This document shows, in pieces, positions 11,301 to 20,256 of a DNA stretch of 64,000 bases. The DNA lies in the NCBI GenBank assembly GCA_030849065.1, contig JASAON010001645.1, positions 91,923-155,922 of the forward strand, read 5' to 3'. Every line of letters starts with the position of its first letter. Position 1 is the first letter of the stretch. This DNA is from Jaenimonas drosophilae. Lineage: Eukaryota; Euglenozoa; Kinetoplastea; Trypanosomatida; Trypanosomatidae. A program made the position numbers and the translations under genes. The notes under the pieces are model-generated. The model saw only the letters and a list, made by a program, of their open reading frames with translations, searched no databases and was not told the DNA's origin.

Positions 11301-14300
11301 GTGGTTCGCCGCAACGATCGCAGTTATACCCCAATTTCTCAGCTCGGAAATAGCACAGAAGGGGTTGTTGGCGCAACTTCGTCCATGAGTGAAGAGGCCG
11401 CTGACCCAGCTCTCATTGCACTGTTACACCGTGCCATGCCGCACATTCCGCAGGCTGTCTGCGCGGCCATTCTTGAGCGCAGTAAGGCGATGGACATCGC
11501 CGGGGCCATCGCTTGGGCGCGAAGCTCCGATCACCAGGCGGAGGTGGAGGCCTTAGTTAGTGATCATCGTCTTCCCGAAGGTGCCAATCACGTGGCGGCA
11601 GCACCAGGAACCAGGGCTGATGACCTCATCTTGGTTAATCTCCTCCAGTGGCCGCACCTCGCCCCCTTGTTGGCAATCCTCACTCAACTCGAAGACTGCT
11701 CGCATGTGTTAGTGTGGGCACGACGATGTGCGTCCCTCTCTCTGGGCGATCAATTGTCAAAGACAGTGGTGACGTCGGATGAATCCGGTGGGGAGGGAAA
11801 TCTATACATTGACCACATTGATCTCCCCCGTCTTCGTGCACGCTTTGAAGTGCGTCGAGATGGTGCAAATTCTCGGCTTCGGATGTTCCTTGCTGACCAG
11901 CCAGGCTGGCGGTTGGCAGAGGCCGATGATGCTGGTGCGTGGTCAGCACCTCGTCTCAATGTACTTCGAGCACCCTTTCAACAGTGTGTGGTTCTGGTGA
12001 ACAGCACGCATGAGACGACGCTGCTCGTTCCCAACCACGACTTCTCGCCTGTGGAAGTGCGAGAGGACCCGTTCTGCCCATTGCTGCTATTCGACCGGTC
12101 GTCCTTCACCTGGCGCGAGGCAGTGCCATCTCCCTTTTACCTCTACCCCGTACATCCCAGCCACGGCTTCCTTCAGCCGCCAACTCTGGCTGCGTCGCTG
12201 TACTACGCTGTCATGCAGTGTGCAACGCAGCACTACGTGGGCGCCATTCGTACATTGGAGGCGTGCTACACCGACTGCCCATTTTCTGCAGAAGAAGCCT
12301 TTATGGCTGCACTCTTCGAGCGGACGATGACGGACCGATTTCCCGATGCCCATGCTGTGCGCCTCAAGCTTGCCCATGCTGTCCAGTACAGCACCAACAC
12401 ATATGAATGGCCTCTTGTGGCTGAGCTTCACGGATACCTCGAAAAGAAGCGCCACGTTCGGGCGGATTGCCGACTATCGCGAAGTGAGCTGGTGGAGGTG
12501 CTCAAGCGCTGCGATAAGTCATCACCGCTCCCTAAAGCACAGTTGGAGCTATTGGCGGCTTTGATCCGGGCAGAGAGCGCGGCGCGGCGAGTGGATGGAG
12601 ATATTCCAACCTCCTGCACAGCCATCATTGGTACCCCATCGCTGCAGCGCTGCGGTCATCCATGGGAGCAACTGCTGGTCACCCGCTGGGAACATATATC
12701 GCCGCAGAAATTGAAGCGGCTGACGTTTCGGTTTGATCCCAGCCAGTTGGAGGATGACGCGTTGGTGAGCTTTATTTGGGGAGACAAGCTTTTGTCGGAT
12801 GAGGAGAACGGCGGCAACCGCAAGCTCGGCTTCTACTTCTTGTATGCTCTGCACAAGCAGCACGTTTCCCTCCGTCTCGGTGAGGCTGACGTCACCTCCA
12901 CATTGTCGCAGTTGTGGAGTCGTTGGTTCCATCTTCGGCACGCACGATGGGGTCGAGAGGCCGCAGCGGGCAATGGAAGCAGCTCCGAAGACTCGACGGT
13001 ACCACCGTCATGGAGTGCAACTGTGCTTCAGTTGATGGAGCTCTTCCCCACTGCAGCATGGCCCGCCATGGCCCCACCACAGGAGCAGTTTGTATTGGCG
13101 AACGGTATCAATCTTCAAGCCTCTGCAATGGATCGCGATGGCCATCCGATTCAGAATTTGCAATTTGCCCAGGCCCGCCGAAGCACGTTCCCTGACCTTT
13201 TCGAGGCGATCCATCATGTGGCACGAGAGCTTCATACAATTAGCTCATTCACTGAGATGCGCCGGGTACAGATACAGGCAAGCTGGAGGCGTATCCCAAC
13301 AGAACGCGATATGGCGGTGCACATGTATGATCATGTACGAGGCCGAGTGCTACCCCAAAACTCCGCGCTGACCTCCGTGAGCTTGGGGGAAGCCTCGCTG
13401 GGCCACTCCTCTCTGGGCCAGCTTCTGGGGCAGCGACCAGGCGGACTGGGCCAAACCCTGATTGCGCTGTGCGAGGAGCCCATGGGGGAGCTTCAGCTCC
13501 TTGGGCCTGTTATTCATGTTAGCATGCCGGAAGCCGTGAATGAGGAGGAGAGCGGGCAAGACGGTAGCGAGCCCTTGCCATTTGATTTGCGGCGGCACCA
13601 CCTTGCTCGACCTCCCCTCGCCCAGGGCATGCTTGACCGTCTCTCAGAGGATGCTGCTCGGTACCAACACGAGCAGCGTCACACGGTACGCTATACCCTT
13701 TGCTGCCTCTCTGAGAAGGCTGTTGAGTCTCTCCTTACGAGCCCACAGGACAGTGAGGTGCAGGATGCCCTAGCGGAGGCGTGGACCGCTGTCCAGGAGA
13801 TCGTTGATCGCTGCACACAATTGGGCAAGATGGATTCTGAGGCCGTCGAGGTCGCCACGCGCTCTGTCTTGTCAATGGCCAACCGTCCTGCTTCCACGGA
13901 GGAAGCTGACGCTTTGAGTGTGCTGCGCCATCGTCTGCAAGTGGTTTCCAAGGACTGCACTAACGTCACACTGGAGTGGCTGTGTGGGGCAGCGCTGAGC
14001 ACCGAGCTCGGCTCTGATCTCAATGCCATTAATCCCCACCACGGGCCGGTGGAGGCTCTTCGAATGGAGTTAGTCATGCTGATGTTGCTCAGCAACCGCG
14101 TCTACTTCTGTGAGCAGAGTGTGGCCGCGGCTCAGAGCCTCCTCCTGTTTTTGGAGCTCTGCGGACTTCTCCGTGGCCACAGAATCCCTTCCGAGGCATC
14201 ACGTGATGAAGAGTCGGAAGCTGGATTCCGTGTGGGGCTCCGCCAACGTGTTCACGAGCTCGTCCAGCATTTCTCGCTGGAACTAGCACCAGATGACCTC

Positions 14301-17300
14301 CTGCAAGCGGATGGGAGCATCCTCTCTCTCCCGCAGAAAGTGGTGGAACTGCTGACGAGTAGATTGCATCAGCTGCAGCAGGTATTGATGGATGTGCTCA
14401 CAGCTAGGCGTCACTATAGCGCGAAGGAGGCAGAACATGTTGTGGCAACCACGACACCGGCAGGAGTGGTGGAAGCTGTTTCCCGCACTGTGGACCCCAG
14501 ATTTGTGCTTTTCGAGTTCGTCTTCAACATCATGCTACGTGCCAGACAAGTGGAAATGGTACGCTGGTTTGTTGCTAACCTACAACAGGGCCAGTCACGG
14601 GTGCAGCAGATGATCATGGGACAAGGAAAGACCACTGTGGTGGGACCGTTGCTGGCCCTCATTTTGGCAGATGGAAAGCAGCTCGTGACGCAGGTCATGC
14701 CAACTGCTCTTCTGGAGCAAACCCGCGGCATCTTACGCCGGTGCTTTAGTGCGGTCCTCGTCAAACACATCTACACGCTCCAGTTTGATCGGAGTATGAC
14801 CGATGGTGGCGCTGCGGGAGGCGGAGAGGATGGAATTCATCTTCTCTTTCACAAGCTGAAGTCAGCGGAAGAGGATGGCTCCGTCGTGATCGCTGCTCCT
14901 GAGTGCATCAAGGCAGTCTTCTTGAAGTGCATGGAGCAGCTTCACCTCCTTGAGTCTGTTTCCACTTCCGATCTCGAGGCTACCTTCGCCGTGGATGAAC
15001 GTGATTCCTCGCACCGCGTCGCCCTGCGGGAGACAACAGTGGAACGAGGGCGGGTTGCCGACGCCATCTTCCCCATCCTGGATCTGTGGCGCCGCGGTGT
15101 CTTGATGATGGATGAAGTGGATGTTCTCTTGCATCCTCTGCGGTCCGAGCTCAATTTCCCCATTGGCATGCGCCATCCCATGGACATGAGCGGGCCGCGA
15201 TGGCGTCTCCCCATGCATCTGCTAGATGCGATGTTTTTCTCAAAGCGCGGACGTGCTTGCGAAGATCCTCAGCGGCACCTCACAGGAAGTCCGGGTGGAG
15301 ATTGGGAGATGGGCAGCTCAGAGGACCCTCAGCGGCAAGAACTCCGGACTGCCACTCTCCGTCGCATATCAGAGGTGATTGACGAGGGCTTTGCGTGTCG
15401 AGCACTTCAGCGAGAGCCACACTTGGTATTGCTCGACCCTCAGTTCTACCATGATCGTTTGCTCCCCGCGCTGTTGCCGTGGGTGCAGCTGTGGCTATAC
15501 GAGTACTATGATTCGGAACTACCTAAGCAGGTGGCTGCTCGCTCGGGGATCTGCACGTGGGAGGTGTTTCGCAGCCACACGGACGAGTTCCTCACACAGC
15601 CTCGCATTTGTGGAGGTACTCCAGTTGCAACGTACTTGAACCTTCACCTCCCCGCTGATGTCCTGAAGTTACTCGTGCTTGCCCATGACTGGCTGCACCG
15701 ACTTCTTCCTCACGTGATCGCCAAAATTGACCGCGTCAGCTTTGGTGTGCTGCAGCCCACAGACCTCGCCATGACGGAGTCGGCCACTGATGGATCTATG
15801 CCCTATAGCCGTCGCATGATGGCAGTCCCCTTCGTTGCCAAGGATGTGCCCAGTCGTTCATCCGAGTTTGCTCATCCCGATGTTGTTCTCGGTCTCACTA
15901 TCCTCGCATTTCGTTATGAGGGCCTCAGGAAGTTGGATGTGCATGCGCTGTTGGTGCAGCTCAAGCAAGACTTTTCCCGTCAGTCAGGCCCCAAGGCTCA
16001 TCGACCAGCTGCCAAGTTGTATCAGCACTGGCTGCGGCTGAGCTCATTGGAAGCTCTGCCCGTTGATGAGCACGGAGCTTCGCATCGACTAGAGCAAGCT
16101 GGAGTTCCACTCTCTCAGCTTCAGTTGTCAGATCACGAACAGATGGATTCCTTGTGGCACTTGCTGCGCCGGGTGCCAGAAGTTGTACATTACTATCTCT
16201 GCTCCTGTGTCTTCCCACGAACCATGAACTTTCAGCATCTCAAGGTGAGTGCCTGTGGGCATGAACTTGGCAGCTCGTTGTTGTTTACGAGGAGACTGGG
16301 CTTCAGTGGTACACCAAGTAGCTTGCTGCCCATCGACTTGGGTGAATGCCTGTACGAACCTGGGAGTGATGGCCGCGTTCTCTCCGTTCTCACGAACCCA
16401 CACGTGGTGCAGGTGCAGGACCTCCCTGAGCAGTGGACGCCGCTCCACCTCCTGGACCGCATCGCTGCCGCCCAACCGTCCTTCTCTGCCCTCATTGACG
16501 CTGGTGCCCTCATCACGAACATGCGCAATGATGAAGTTGCCCGATACCTCTTGGCACGCCTCCCGAGCGCCTCCTTTGATGGCGTGACGTACCTGGATAA
16601 CCAAGATCGCCAAATGATTGTGCTGCGTGCACATGGTCTCGTGGTACCTGTGGCACAGTGCGGAGTGCCACTATCACGACGATTTACCTTTTTTGATCAA
16701 GTACATACGACAGGCACGGACGTGAAGCAGTGCGCGACAGCAACGGCGGTTCTGACCCTCGGAAAGGATCTTGTGTTCCGAGACTACGCTCAGGCAGCCT
16801 ACCGCATGCGCGGTATTGGCCGCGGCCAGAAGCTCTGCCTATACCTGATACCTGAAGTCCGAACTCGAGTGGAGCAAGTCCTTGGTGAGGGCTTCCGAAG
16901 TGGGGACCTTCTGAGGGATGTTCCAGCCTGGTTGCTCCTCAATTCGATGCGTGTGGAAGGCATGCAGTTCCACAAGCTTTCCCTTCAGGAGGTGGCCAAC
17001 GTGTGGCGAAAGAAGGCTCTCCGCAATTTGGTTGCGGATGCTACCTACGCTGCGTCCCACGCTGACCTCTTCAATGGATTCCTTCGCAGTAGACGTTTTC
17101 AGCTTCCACGTCCCGCTTCTGCGGTGGTGAAGGAGGACTTTTCTTCGCTGCCTTCTGTTGCCGTACTGCAGCGCTCGATTCAGGAGTTCCGAGAGAGCAT
17201 TGACTTCCCACTGCCTTCCACGATCGCCACCCCTCCAACGCTGGCCGATCAGCTTCATCAGGGAATGGCAGAGCGACCGGCGGAGCTTCTGGAGGGCGAT

Positions 17301-19106
17301 GACGCAGCCCATTCTCTGGTGCAGCGGCTGTTGGACCGCATGCTGGCGGCCGTTCACCTTTCCAGCACCACTGATGGAGAGGCTCGCCACGAGCTTGACA
17401 CCATGGATCTCAACGCGGAGGTGGTTCACGAGCAAGAGGCCGAGCAGGAGCAGGAACAAGAGGCCGAGCAGGAGGAGCAGAAGGTGATGGACTTTTGCCG
17501 CGATGATGAGACCCAGATACCGTGGTCCATCAACACCTTACGCAGCTGTGGGGCTGACGCGGAAAAGACACGCCAGCCCAGCGGTGGCTCCTGCTTCTAC
17601 CAACTACGCTCTATGCAAATACGCCCCACTCAACCTCAGCTTGCTGTGGATGAGCACTACCTACTCAGTGACAACTACTTCCGCAGTCAGTGGCATGGAG
17701 TGGGCGAGAGACGCCTGAAGAATGCCTTCATCTTTGTGGAGTGGGTCCCTGTGGATGCCCTCGTTCCTCCAACTGGCGAGGCAGACGTGGCCTTGACATC
17801 CACCACAACTGGACATGTTGTGAATCGGGCTGACAACCTTCTTGCTGGTTTGGTGACGTTGGCAGAGGGAGAGACTTTGCGCTGGATGCTCCATCACAGT
17901 GCCTACGTCCGAGGAAGCCAGGGGCTCGCGCTGCGATTTGTCAGCTCCGGCAGGTATCTGGACCGCACCGCTCTTTTTGCCACCATGATTCCACACCCTA
18001 GCAGTACGCCTCTTCCTGAATCAAGAGAAGTGGCTGGGAATGTACCCACACGTCGGTCATCCTCCCTTCCCCCATCCCCCGCAGCATTGCTGTTCCGATT
18101 CCTGAATAATGACATGTACTACTCGGAAGCGGAGCTGCGGACTCTTGAAGGGGCCCTTGCTGGGGTTCCTCCTTCAGACCGTTTGGAGTTCTTTGTGGAG
18201 TGTTTGCGTCTACGACGGCGACACCGCAACCACTGGGAGGATGCCCCCATCGCGGCACTCTTTGTGCTCCCCGAGGACAAGCCTTTTCTGCGTCAGATCA
18301 CGAGAGCAAAGCGCATGCAGCTGGTCCTGCGCGAGGCCGTGGAGGTGCTTGTTCGACCTGTGGAGAGTCTGTCGGCTGTGGAGAAGGAGCGTGCGACACG
18401 CATGGATGAGCGCCTCCACAACTTTGCTTTGCGGGTGAGTGAGGTGCGGATGCAGGGCGATGAGGAATCCGGCACGGAGGAAGTTGTCCTTGCTCGGGAT
18501 CTCTCCGAGCTCCTTCTTGATTGCTTTTCCGGCATTCTTGGTGGCATGAGTTCATTTGATGTGCAGCAGGCCTTGCTTGCCGTTGCCGCCGCCGACTCGG
18601 CAGGATTGGAGGCCATCTCACTACTGAAGTTTTTTGACGCATTCCCCTCCCTCGATTCGGCACATGTAGTGGAGTGGCGTGCAGCGGCCATGTCGCTAGC
18701 CGGTGGAGCTTCCAGAGGCGCCCACTCCGCTCCTCTCCCGTGGAATTGCCCCACCTGCACATACCTGAACGATCCCTCCACCTCCATGTGCGTCATGTGC
18801 ATGGTTCCACGACCAGGAGGCGCACCCAAGGAGGAAGATGGACCGTGGCAGTGCACGTCCTGCACATTTATCAATGAGAGCCGACAGATGCAACTGTGCT
18901 CTGTGTGCCTAGCCCCCAACCCAAGCCCACTTCAGCAGGAGAAGGGCACCATGGATGATTTGGGGATGGGATCGTGGACATGTCCTGAGGGCTATTGGAC
19001 CTGTGCTGTGGAACAGGGCGGCTGCAGCAAGTTCAACCTCAATTCTTTCTTTTACTGCCAGGTGTGTGAGAAGGCACGCCCAAATCTCGCGAGTATTCGT
19101 TTTTGA
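5319..19106 (+). CDS. Giant UBL - DUF3638/DUF3645 ATPase-like - RanBP2 zinc-finger protein
   Basis: This 4595-residue protein begins with a ubiquitin-like domain (about 1-72, MRIHIKFG to TKLMLIG). The middle has no domain I can name, apart from a weak UBA-like helix set near 2029-2070. Around 3040-3860 lies a DUF3638/DUF3645 region with helicase/SecA-like ATPase motifs: MGQGKTT (Walker A, K3104), DEVD (3265-3268), GFSGTP (3661-3666), HTTGTDV (3796-3802) and YRMRGIGRGQ (3828-3837). A Glu/Gln-rich segment spans 4038-4055. The C-terminus carries two RanBP2-type zinc fingers (WNCPTC at 4475, WQCTSC at 4510) and a third divergent Cys set (4555-4590). RanBP2 fingers often bind ubiquitin, so a ubiquitin-linked unfoldase or translocase is a reasonable inference. 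Substrate and location are unknown. The frame is intact over 13.8 kb. Confidence 0.9.
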   Translation: MRIHIKFGDTNHVVEISTDATLGDLREKVRDATRVLPPMQKLLGKPNLQTKPEDSLLSELGIRDGTKLMLIGNQVADVVEANRASAVEQQHESKQVQLRLRLPHHVWMLSPYASALADAYVDGRGAPLEGGGHLLSLLALDLILTRINRLGVASTAGSAQLLAAMGNEGAAQIRHPFLASFSDQHSVALQYVHRIVRRCYEFTAAATGAQEPGAIREVVDRCIRDIDSLSVGEWLLLPAGWVGQTSSNYCFLLLHRVTSEKYTVVVMNRGRDGQEYHPRWATAEKIRVSPILHVDGVHRERVVDHGFWLTLLSLWMRGNDPQDQSEFIRAEVFYDVLLPWLVEHGAHQENFETRGASEALFPWAADATATAAPYPKSVTQQGCSTICSASSAMKGAMTAACFLAGRLGEMTPAEVKQLKFALKYELFVRAAEDVHNYAKRFVVNESLSFPSRVKSVPGSLTQDGASNVVDQQRLCRAMSSLVAAGVKDTASGINLRDVLSAAGEQGVVLTQANHVLLSTDSLMNKMVFVYIGSLSVPECATFTALVADVVPCLARAVLRGAPPVEILFVSADQTRELYDQHAAMLPCSRAGFSPVALIQSLDCSKVPEMIAFGPDGALLHRDGVQALRADPEALLFPHGPWRAANPLSATDVRMLEVSSAQLAHHTNRRLSNGAITEDVGQQILRLVEAVKDVVDALPQDDIRDWTSTSATGRPNDAHKSHGSSDCIESQDPTSLDTLLTSTVLNSRDNGYPECSLLPTVSTARYCGNLFHTTPGTADDLTELTIPQSLRDLHRVLVHCKMIVSRLWARAGDSGTSSRVAVEMQLIEFISWAFMELIPVPGVGTGATVGADPLGSATRSVSADFYETDSFEWAQLSAEEDPQLETLAAIHYLLLSFGNAWQAVETPSRSADAERCLVSMEMLLVFDAVVRQVNGSRGGQQLALLLASDGGYYLSTTLGKRNLPFATVAASLELTRPRLLLVRACMLRYINHQHACFQHELYDLRMPDKLEIRRGSRTITFLRTFMDNLGYSIDDAGGQRGAQGSEMEKLMEWLCSDRTPLASKNPEFLLVRDVVLLAKFLGTMERREAQLLNRRKELDHFASWRICFEEDTPGRQMSAGWRTSPTSLQWECLMVRGRDLDVADITVHGFGRRELLYGEGLVLCSPIDVGRLLGIDRPTEDDVLHARQLPNLGGGTMNIEEVEVVLSCLTTPYLRIPLLLDFFSTQDRHTYLFLPPVQALLRAVLFEPADFVLPERLLQADPREVPMRLSAAQREEIERQHLHGDFHRHIDEDCLGTTYGLLLNELANAPSTVLQPVSRLVDSVKELGPSSVYSANASYVLFVVELVTGVLNFVRFSVEHRTSSEVSTMHHFHTELLQSLESVVLPLLTAWLEESVGNLDTPSQCVVYAYQSMVVRALWKGAVLNLGGTSSWGDASNLPTVARHITRLLRCSAFVRARHGFGMGMQRTQLAAQEGDNELSAEDKLLRFLQAHGLNTSRATPQLLEQGKQLMMSGGRRRAVFLQIIGQHTRDTVRLPNLFRSDPSSTTESKRLKLPPADLPELELFQVLHEDHRDIMSWMEGLSSEDLSTLLSSVVQTVLCDVDGSSPTSSGHLTSHGSSSGFAHFDATAEELWTREQPGCYASSSRSGLAFHLQSCELFWHHDELRPVPDSMSHFTDFENILGKDLLQCGLVSRHEHRHWVHIVGTPYDVVEWTSPPEATDQGVHHPIILSGDWPGEMARSAAFEGDIFDRPVEVMSPDPWPVRAERWAVELVKCVYAASYPHGVQFAPLAMALPEDTTGATETECDEMHFLYNDAPQYPRNPENATWKEIVAYRRPQPHFHVFNLVPHARKMYRSLVYSTNQRLCLHSLALMGRERRRDALQSTAFVAGELKRRISVDTTLEIHRHNATLGGRETYVPAALLQGLVPSALLEAFYIWQGDDDLLRGYHMPQQRNALSDAALSAPESEEHDHWFNYSVEIHLRGTGEAQSLSHCTVVRRNDRSYTPISQLGNSTEGVVGATSSMSEEAADPALIALLHRAMPHIPQAVCAAILERSKAMDIAGAIAWARSSDHQAEVEALVSDHRLPEGANHVAAAPGTRADDLILVNLLQWPHLAPLLAILTQLEDCSHVLVWARRCASLSLGDQLSKTVVTSDESGGEGNLYIDHIDLPRLRARFEVRRDGANSRLRMFLADQPGWRLAEADDAGAWSAPRLNVLRAPFQQCVVLVNSTHETTLLVPNHDFSPVEVREDPFCPLLLFDRSSFTWREAVPSPFYLYPVHPSHGFLQPPTLAASLYYAVMQCATQHYVGAIRTLEACYTDCPFSAEEAFMAALFERTMTDRFPDAHAVRLKLAHAVQYSTNTYEWPLVAELHGYLEKKRHVRADCRLSRSELVEVLKRCDKSSPLPKAQLELLAALIRAESAARRVDGDIPTSCTAIIGTPSLQRCGHPWEQLLVTRWEHISPQKLKRLTFRFDPSQLEDDALVSFIWGDKLLSDEENGGNRKLGFYFLYALHKQHVSLRLGEADVTSTLSQLWSRWFHLRHARWGREAAAGNGSSSEDSTVPPSWSATVLQLMELFPTAAWPAMAPPQEQFVLANGINLQASAMDRDGHPIQNLQFAQARRSTFPDLFEAIHHVARELHTISSFTEMRRVQIQASWRRIPTERDMAVHMYDHVRGRVLPQNSALTSVSLGEASLGHSSLGQLLGQRPGGLGQTLIALCEEPMGELQLLGPVIHVSMPEAVNEEESGQDGSEPLPFDLRRHHLARPPLAQGMLDRLSEDAARYQHEQRHTVRYTLCCLSEKAVESLLTSPQDSEVQDALAEAWTAVQEIVDRCTQLGKMDSEAVEVATRSVLSMANRPASTEEADALSVLRHRLQVVSKDCTNVTLEWLCGAALSTELGSDLNAINPHHGPVEALRMELVMLMLLSNRVYFCEQSVAAAQSLLLFLELCGLLRGHRIPSEASRDEESEAGFRVGLRQRVHELVQHFSLELAPDDLLQADGSILSLPQKVVELLTSRLHQLQQVLMDVLTARRHYSAKEAEHVVATTTPAGVVEAVSRTVDPRFVLFEFVFNIMLRARQVEMVRWFVANLQQGQSRVQQMIMGQGKTTVVGPLLALILADGKQLVTQVMPTALLEQTRGILRRCFSAVLVKHIYTLQFDRSMTDGGAAGGGEDGIHLLFHKLKSAEEDGSVVIAAPECIKAVFLKCMEQLHLLESVSTSDLEATFAVDERDSSHRVALRETTVERGRVADAIFPILDLWRRGVLMMDEVDVLLHPLRSELNFPIGMRHPMDMSGPRWRLPMHLLDAMFFSKRGRACEDPQRHLTGSPGGDWEMGSSEDPQRQELRTATLRRISEVIDEGFACRALQREPHLVLLDPQFYHDRLLPALLPWVQLWLYEYYDSELPKQVAARSGICTWEVFRSHTDEFLTQPRICGGTPVATYLNLHLPADVLKLLVLAHDWLHRLLPHVIAKIDRVSFGVLQPTDLAMTESATDGSMPYSRRMMAVPFVAKDVPSRSSEFAHPDVVLGLTILAFRYEGLRKLDVHALLVQLKQDFSRQSGPKAHRPAAKLYQHWLRLSSLEALPVDEHGASHRLEQAGVPLSQLQLSDHEQMDSLWHLLRRVPEVVHYYLCSCVFPRTMNFQHLKVSACGHELGSSLLFTRRLGFSGTPSSLLPIDLGECLYEPGSDGRVLSVLTNPHVVQVQDLPEQWTPLHLLDRIAAAQPSFSALIDAGALITNMRNDEVARYLLARLPSASFDGVTYLDNQDRQMIVLRAHGLVVPVAQCGVPLSRRFTFFDQVHTTGTDVKQCATATAVLTLGKDLVFRDYAQAAYRMRGIGRGQKLCLYLIPEVRTRVEQVLGEGFRSGDLLRDVPAWLLLNSMRVEGMQFHKLSLQEVANVWRKKALRNLVADATYAASHADLFNGFLRSRRFQLPRPASAVVKEDFSSLPSVAVLQRSIQEFRESIDFPLPSTIATPPTLADQLHQGMAERPAELLEGDDAAHSLVQRLLDRMLAAVHLSSTTDGEARHELDTMDLNAEVVHEQEAEQEQEQEAEQEEQKVMDFCRDDETQIPWSINTLRSCGADAEKTRQPSGGSCFYQLRSMQIRPTQPQLAVDEHYLLSDNYFRSQWHGVGERRLKNAFIFVEWVPVDALVPPTGEADVALTSTTTGHVVNRADNLLAGLVTLAEGETLRWMLHHSAYVRGSQGLALRFVSSGRYLDRTALFATMIPHPSSTPLPESREVAGNVPTRRSSSLPPSPAALLFRFLNNDMYYSEAELRTLEGALAGVPPSDRLEFFVECLRLRRRHRNHWEDAPIAALFVLPEDKPFLRQITRAKRMQLVLREAVEVLVRPVESLSAVEKERATRMDERLHNFALRVSEVRMQGDEESGTEEVVLARDLSELLLDCFSGILGGMSSFDVQQALLAVAAADSAGLEAISLLKFFDAFPSLDSAHVVEWRAAAMSLAGGASRGAHSAPLPWNCPTCTYLNDPSTSMCVMCMVPRPGGAPKEEDGPWQCTSCTFINESRQMQLCSVCLAPNPSPLQQEKGTMDDLGMGSWTCPEGYWTCAVEQGGCSKFNLNSFFYCQVCEKARPNLASIRF

Positions 19107-19240
19107 TCAATCCTCCCCTCCCTGTCCAACAATGTCGATGTGGAAAACACTATTTTTTTTTGCCATGCCAGAATCTTCATTACCACAACTGATGCCAAAA
19201 GGGCGTTACCTTTACCAGCGAACTTGGGTTGCACACGTCA

Positions 19241-19280
19241 TCTTCCCTCTTTCTTCCGTTGTATCTTGACACTTACGTAG
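19241..19280 (+). promoter_or_regulatory. Polypyrimidine tract and likely trans-splice acceptor
   Basis: CATCTTCCCTCTTTCTTCCG is followed by the AG in ACTTACGTAG (19279-19280), 40 bases before the ATG at 19321. Confidence 0.6.
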
Positions 19281-19320
19281 ATCACATTCACATTCTACAC
19301 CATCACAACCCCACTTAACG

Positions 19321-20256
19321 ATGCCTGCGAAATCTGCGCAGCCAAAGTTGGGCTTCATTGGCCTCGGCAAAATGGGAGCGGCGATGGCGACCAATTTGGT
19401 GAAGGCGGGATTCCCCGTGACGGTGTACAACCGCACCTTCTCCGCGACTGAGCCGCTCACTGCTCTGGGTGCCACTGCCGTCAAGACTCCACAGGAGCTT
19501 GCTGGAGTGGATGTCCTCTTCACAATGCTGGTCAATCATGAAGCCATGGAAAGCTGCGTCGTGAAGAGTGGCCTCCTTGCCGCTATGGCGAGTGCCAGCA
19601 AGGCCCATGGCGGTGCGAAGCCCATTCACGTGAGCTGCACCACCCTCCCCGTGAAGTTCGTGCAGGAGATGGTCGAGCAGCACACGGCCAACGGAGTGGA
19701 CTACGTGGCCCTGCCAGTTATGGGCCGCCCAGATGCAGCGGCAGCGGCCAAGCTACACCTCCTCTTCGCCGGTGATGCGGCGCTCCTGCCCCGCCTGAAC
19801 CCTATCCTCGTGCCGCACATGGGTCAGTCCCTTCGGAACTTTGGAACCGCTCCTGAGAAGGCCAATGTCATGAAGATTGCCTTCAACATGATGATCGCCT
19901 GCTCTATTGAAGCCATCTCCGAAGGATGTGCATTGGTGCAGCGCTACGATATGGAGCCTGAGCAGTTCACCTCCACCATCGCTGAGACGTTGTTCGATTG
20001 TACCGTGTTCCGCGGTTATGGGGATATCATTGCCAACCGCCGTTTTGTTCCTGCTGGAGCCTCTCTGACTGGTGTTGGCCTCAAGGACAACCGACTTGCG
20101 CTGGCGGCTGGAGAGCAGGTGGGGGTTCCTCTGCCCTTTGCCTCCGCGATGCGCGACAAGTACCTCGAGGCCATCGCCAACGGCATGGGGGAGTGGGATT
20201 GGAGTGCCATCGCCGTGGTTGCGGAGCACCAGGCTGGCATCCACAAGAAGGAGTAG
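19321..20256 (+). CDS. NAD(P)-dependent beta-hydroxyacid dehydrogenase (3-hydroxyisobutyrate dehydrogenase family)
   Basis: This 311-residue enzyme has the family's usual length. The N-terminal Rossmann fold shows GFIGLGKMG (G14, G16, G19). VYNRT after strand 2 puts an Arg where it favours NADP. The catalytic region EKANVMKIAFNMM supplies K185 and N189, and GLKDNRLAL supplies K255 and D256 of the all-helical domain. The family oxidises or reduces short beta-hydroxyacids such as 3-hydroxyisobutyrate, tartronate semialdehyde or succinic semialdehyde; the exact substrate cannot be read from sequence. There is no obvious targeting peptide (MPAKSAQPKLG), so it is probably cytosolic. Assignment to the family is secure, to a substrate not. 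Confidence 0.93.
   Translation: MPAKSAQPKLGFIGLGKMGAAMATNLVKAGFPVTVYNRTFSATEPLTALGATAVKTPQELAGVDVLFTMLVNHEAMESCVVKSGLLAAMASASKAHGGAKPIHVSCTTLPVKFVQEMVEQHTANGVDYVALPVMGRPDAAAAAKLHLLFAGDAALLPRLNPILVPHMGQSLRNFGTAPEKANVMKIAFNMMIACSIEAISEGCALVQRYDMEPEQFTSTIAETLFDCTVFRGYGDIIANRRFVPAGASLTGVGLKDNRLALAAGEQVGVPLPFASAMRDKYLEAIANGMGEWDWSAIAVVAEHQAGIHKKE

Noticed and set aside
16839..17459. 206-codon - strand frame inside the giant gene
   Set aside because: It is one of many antisense shadows of a long coding sequence and has no domain signature.
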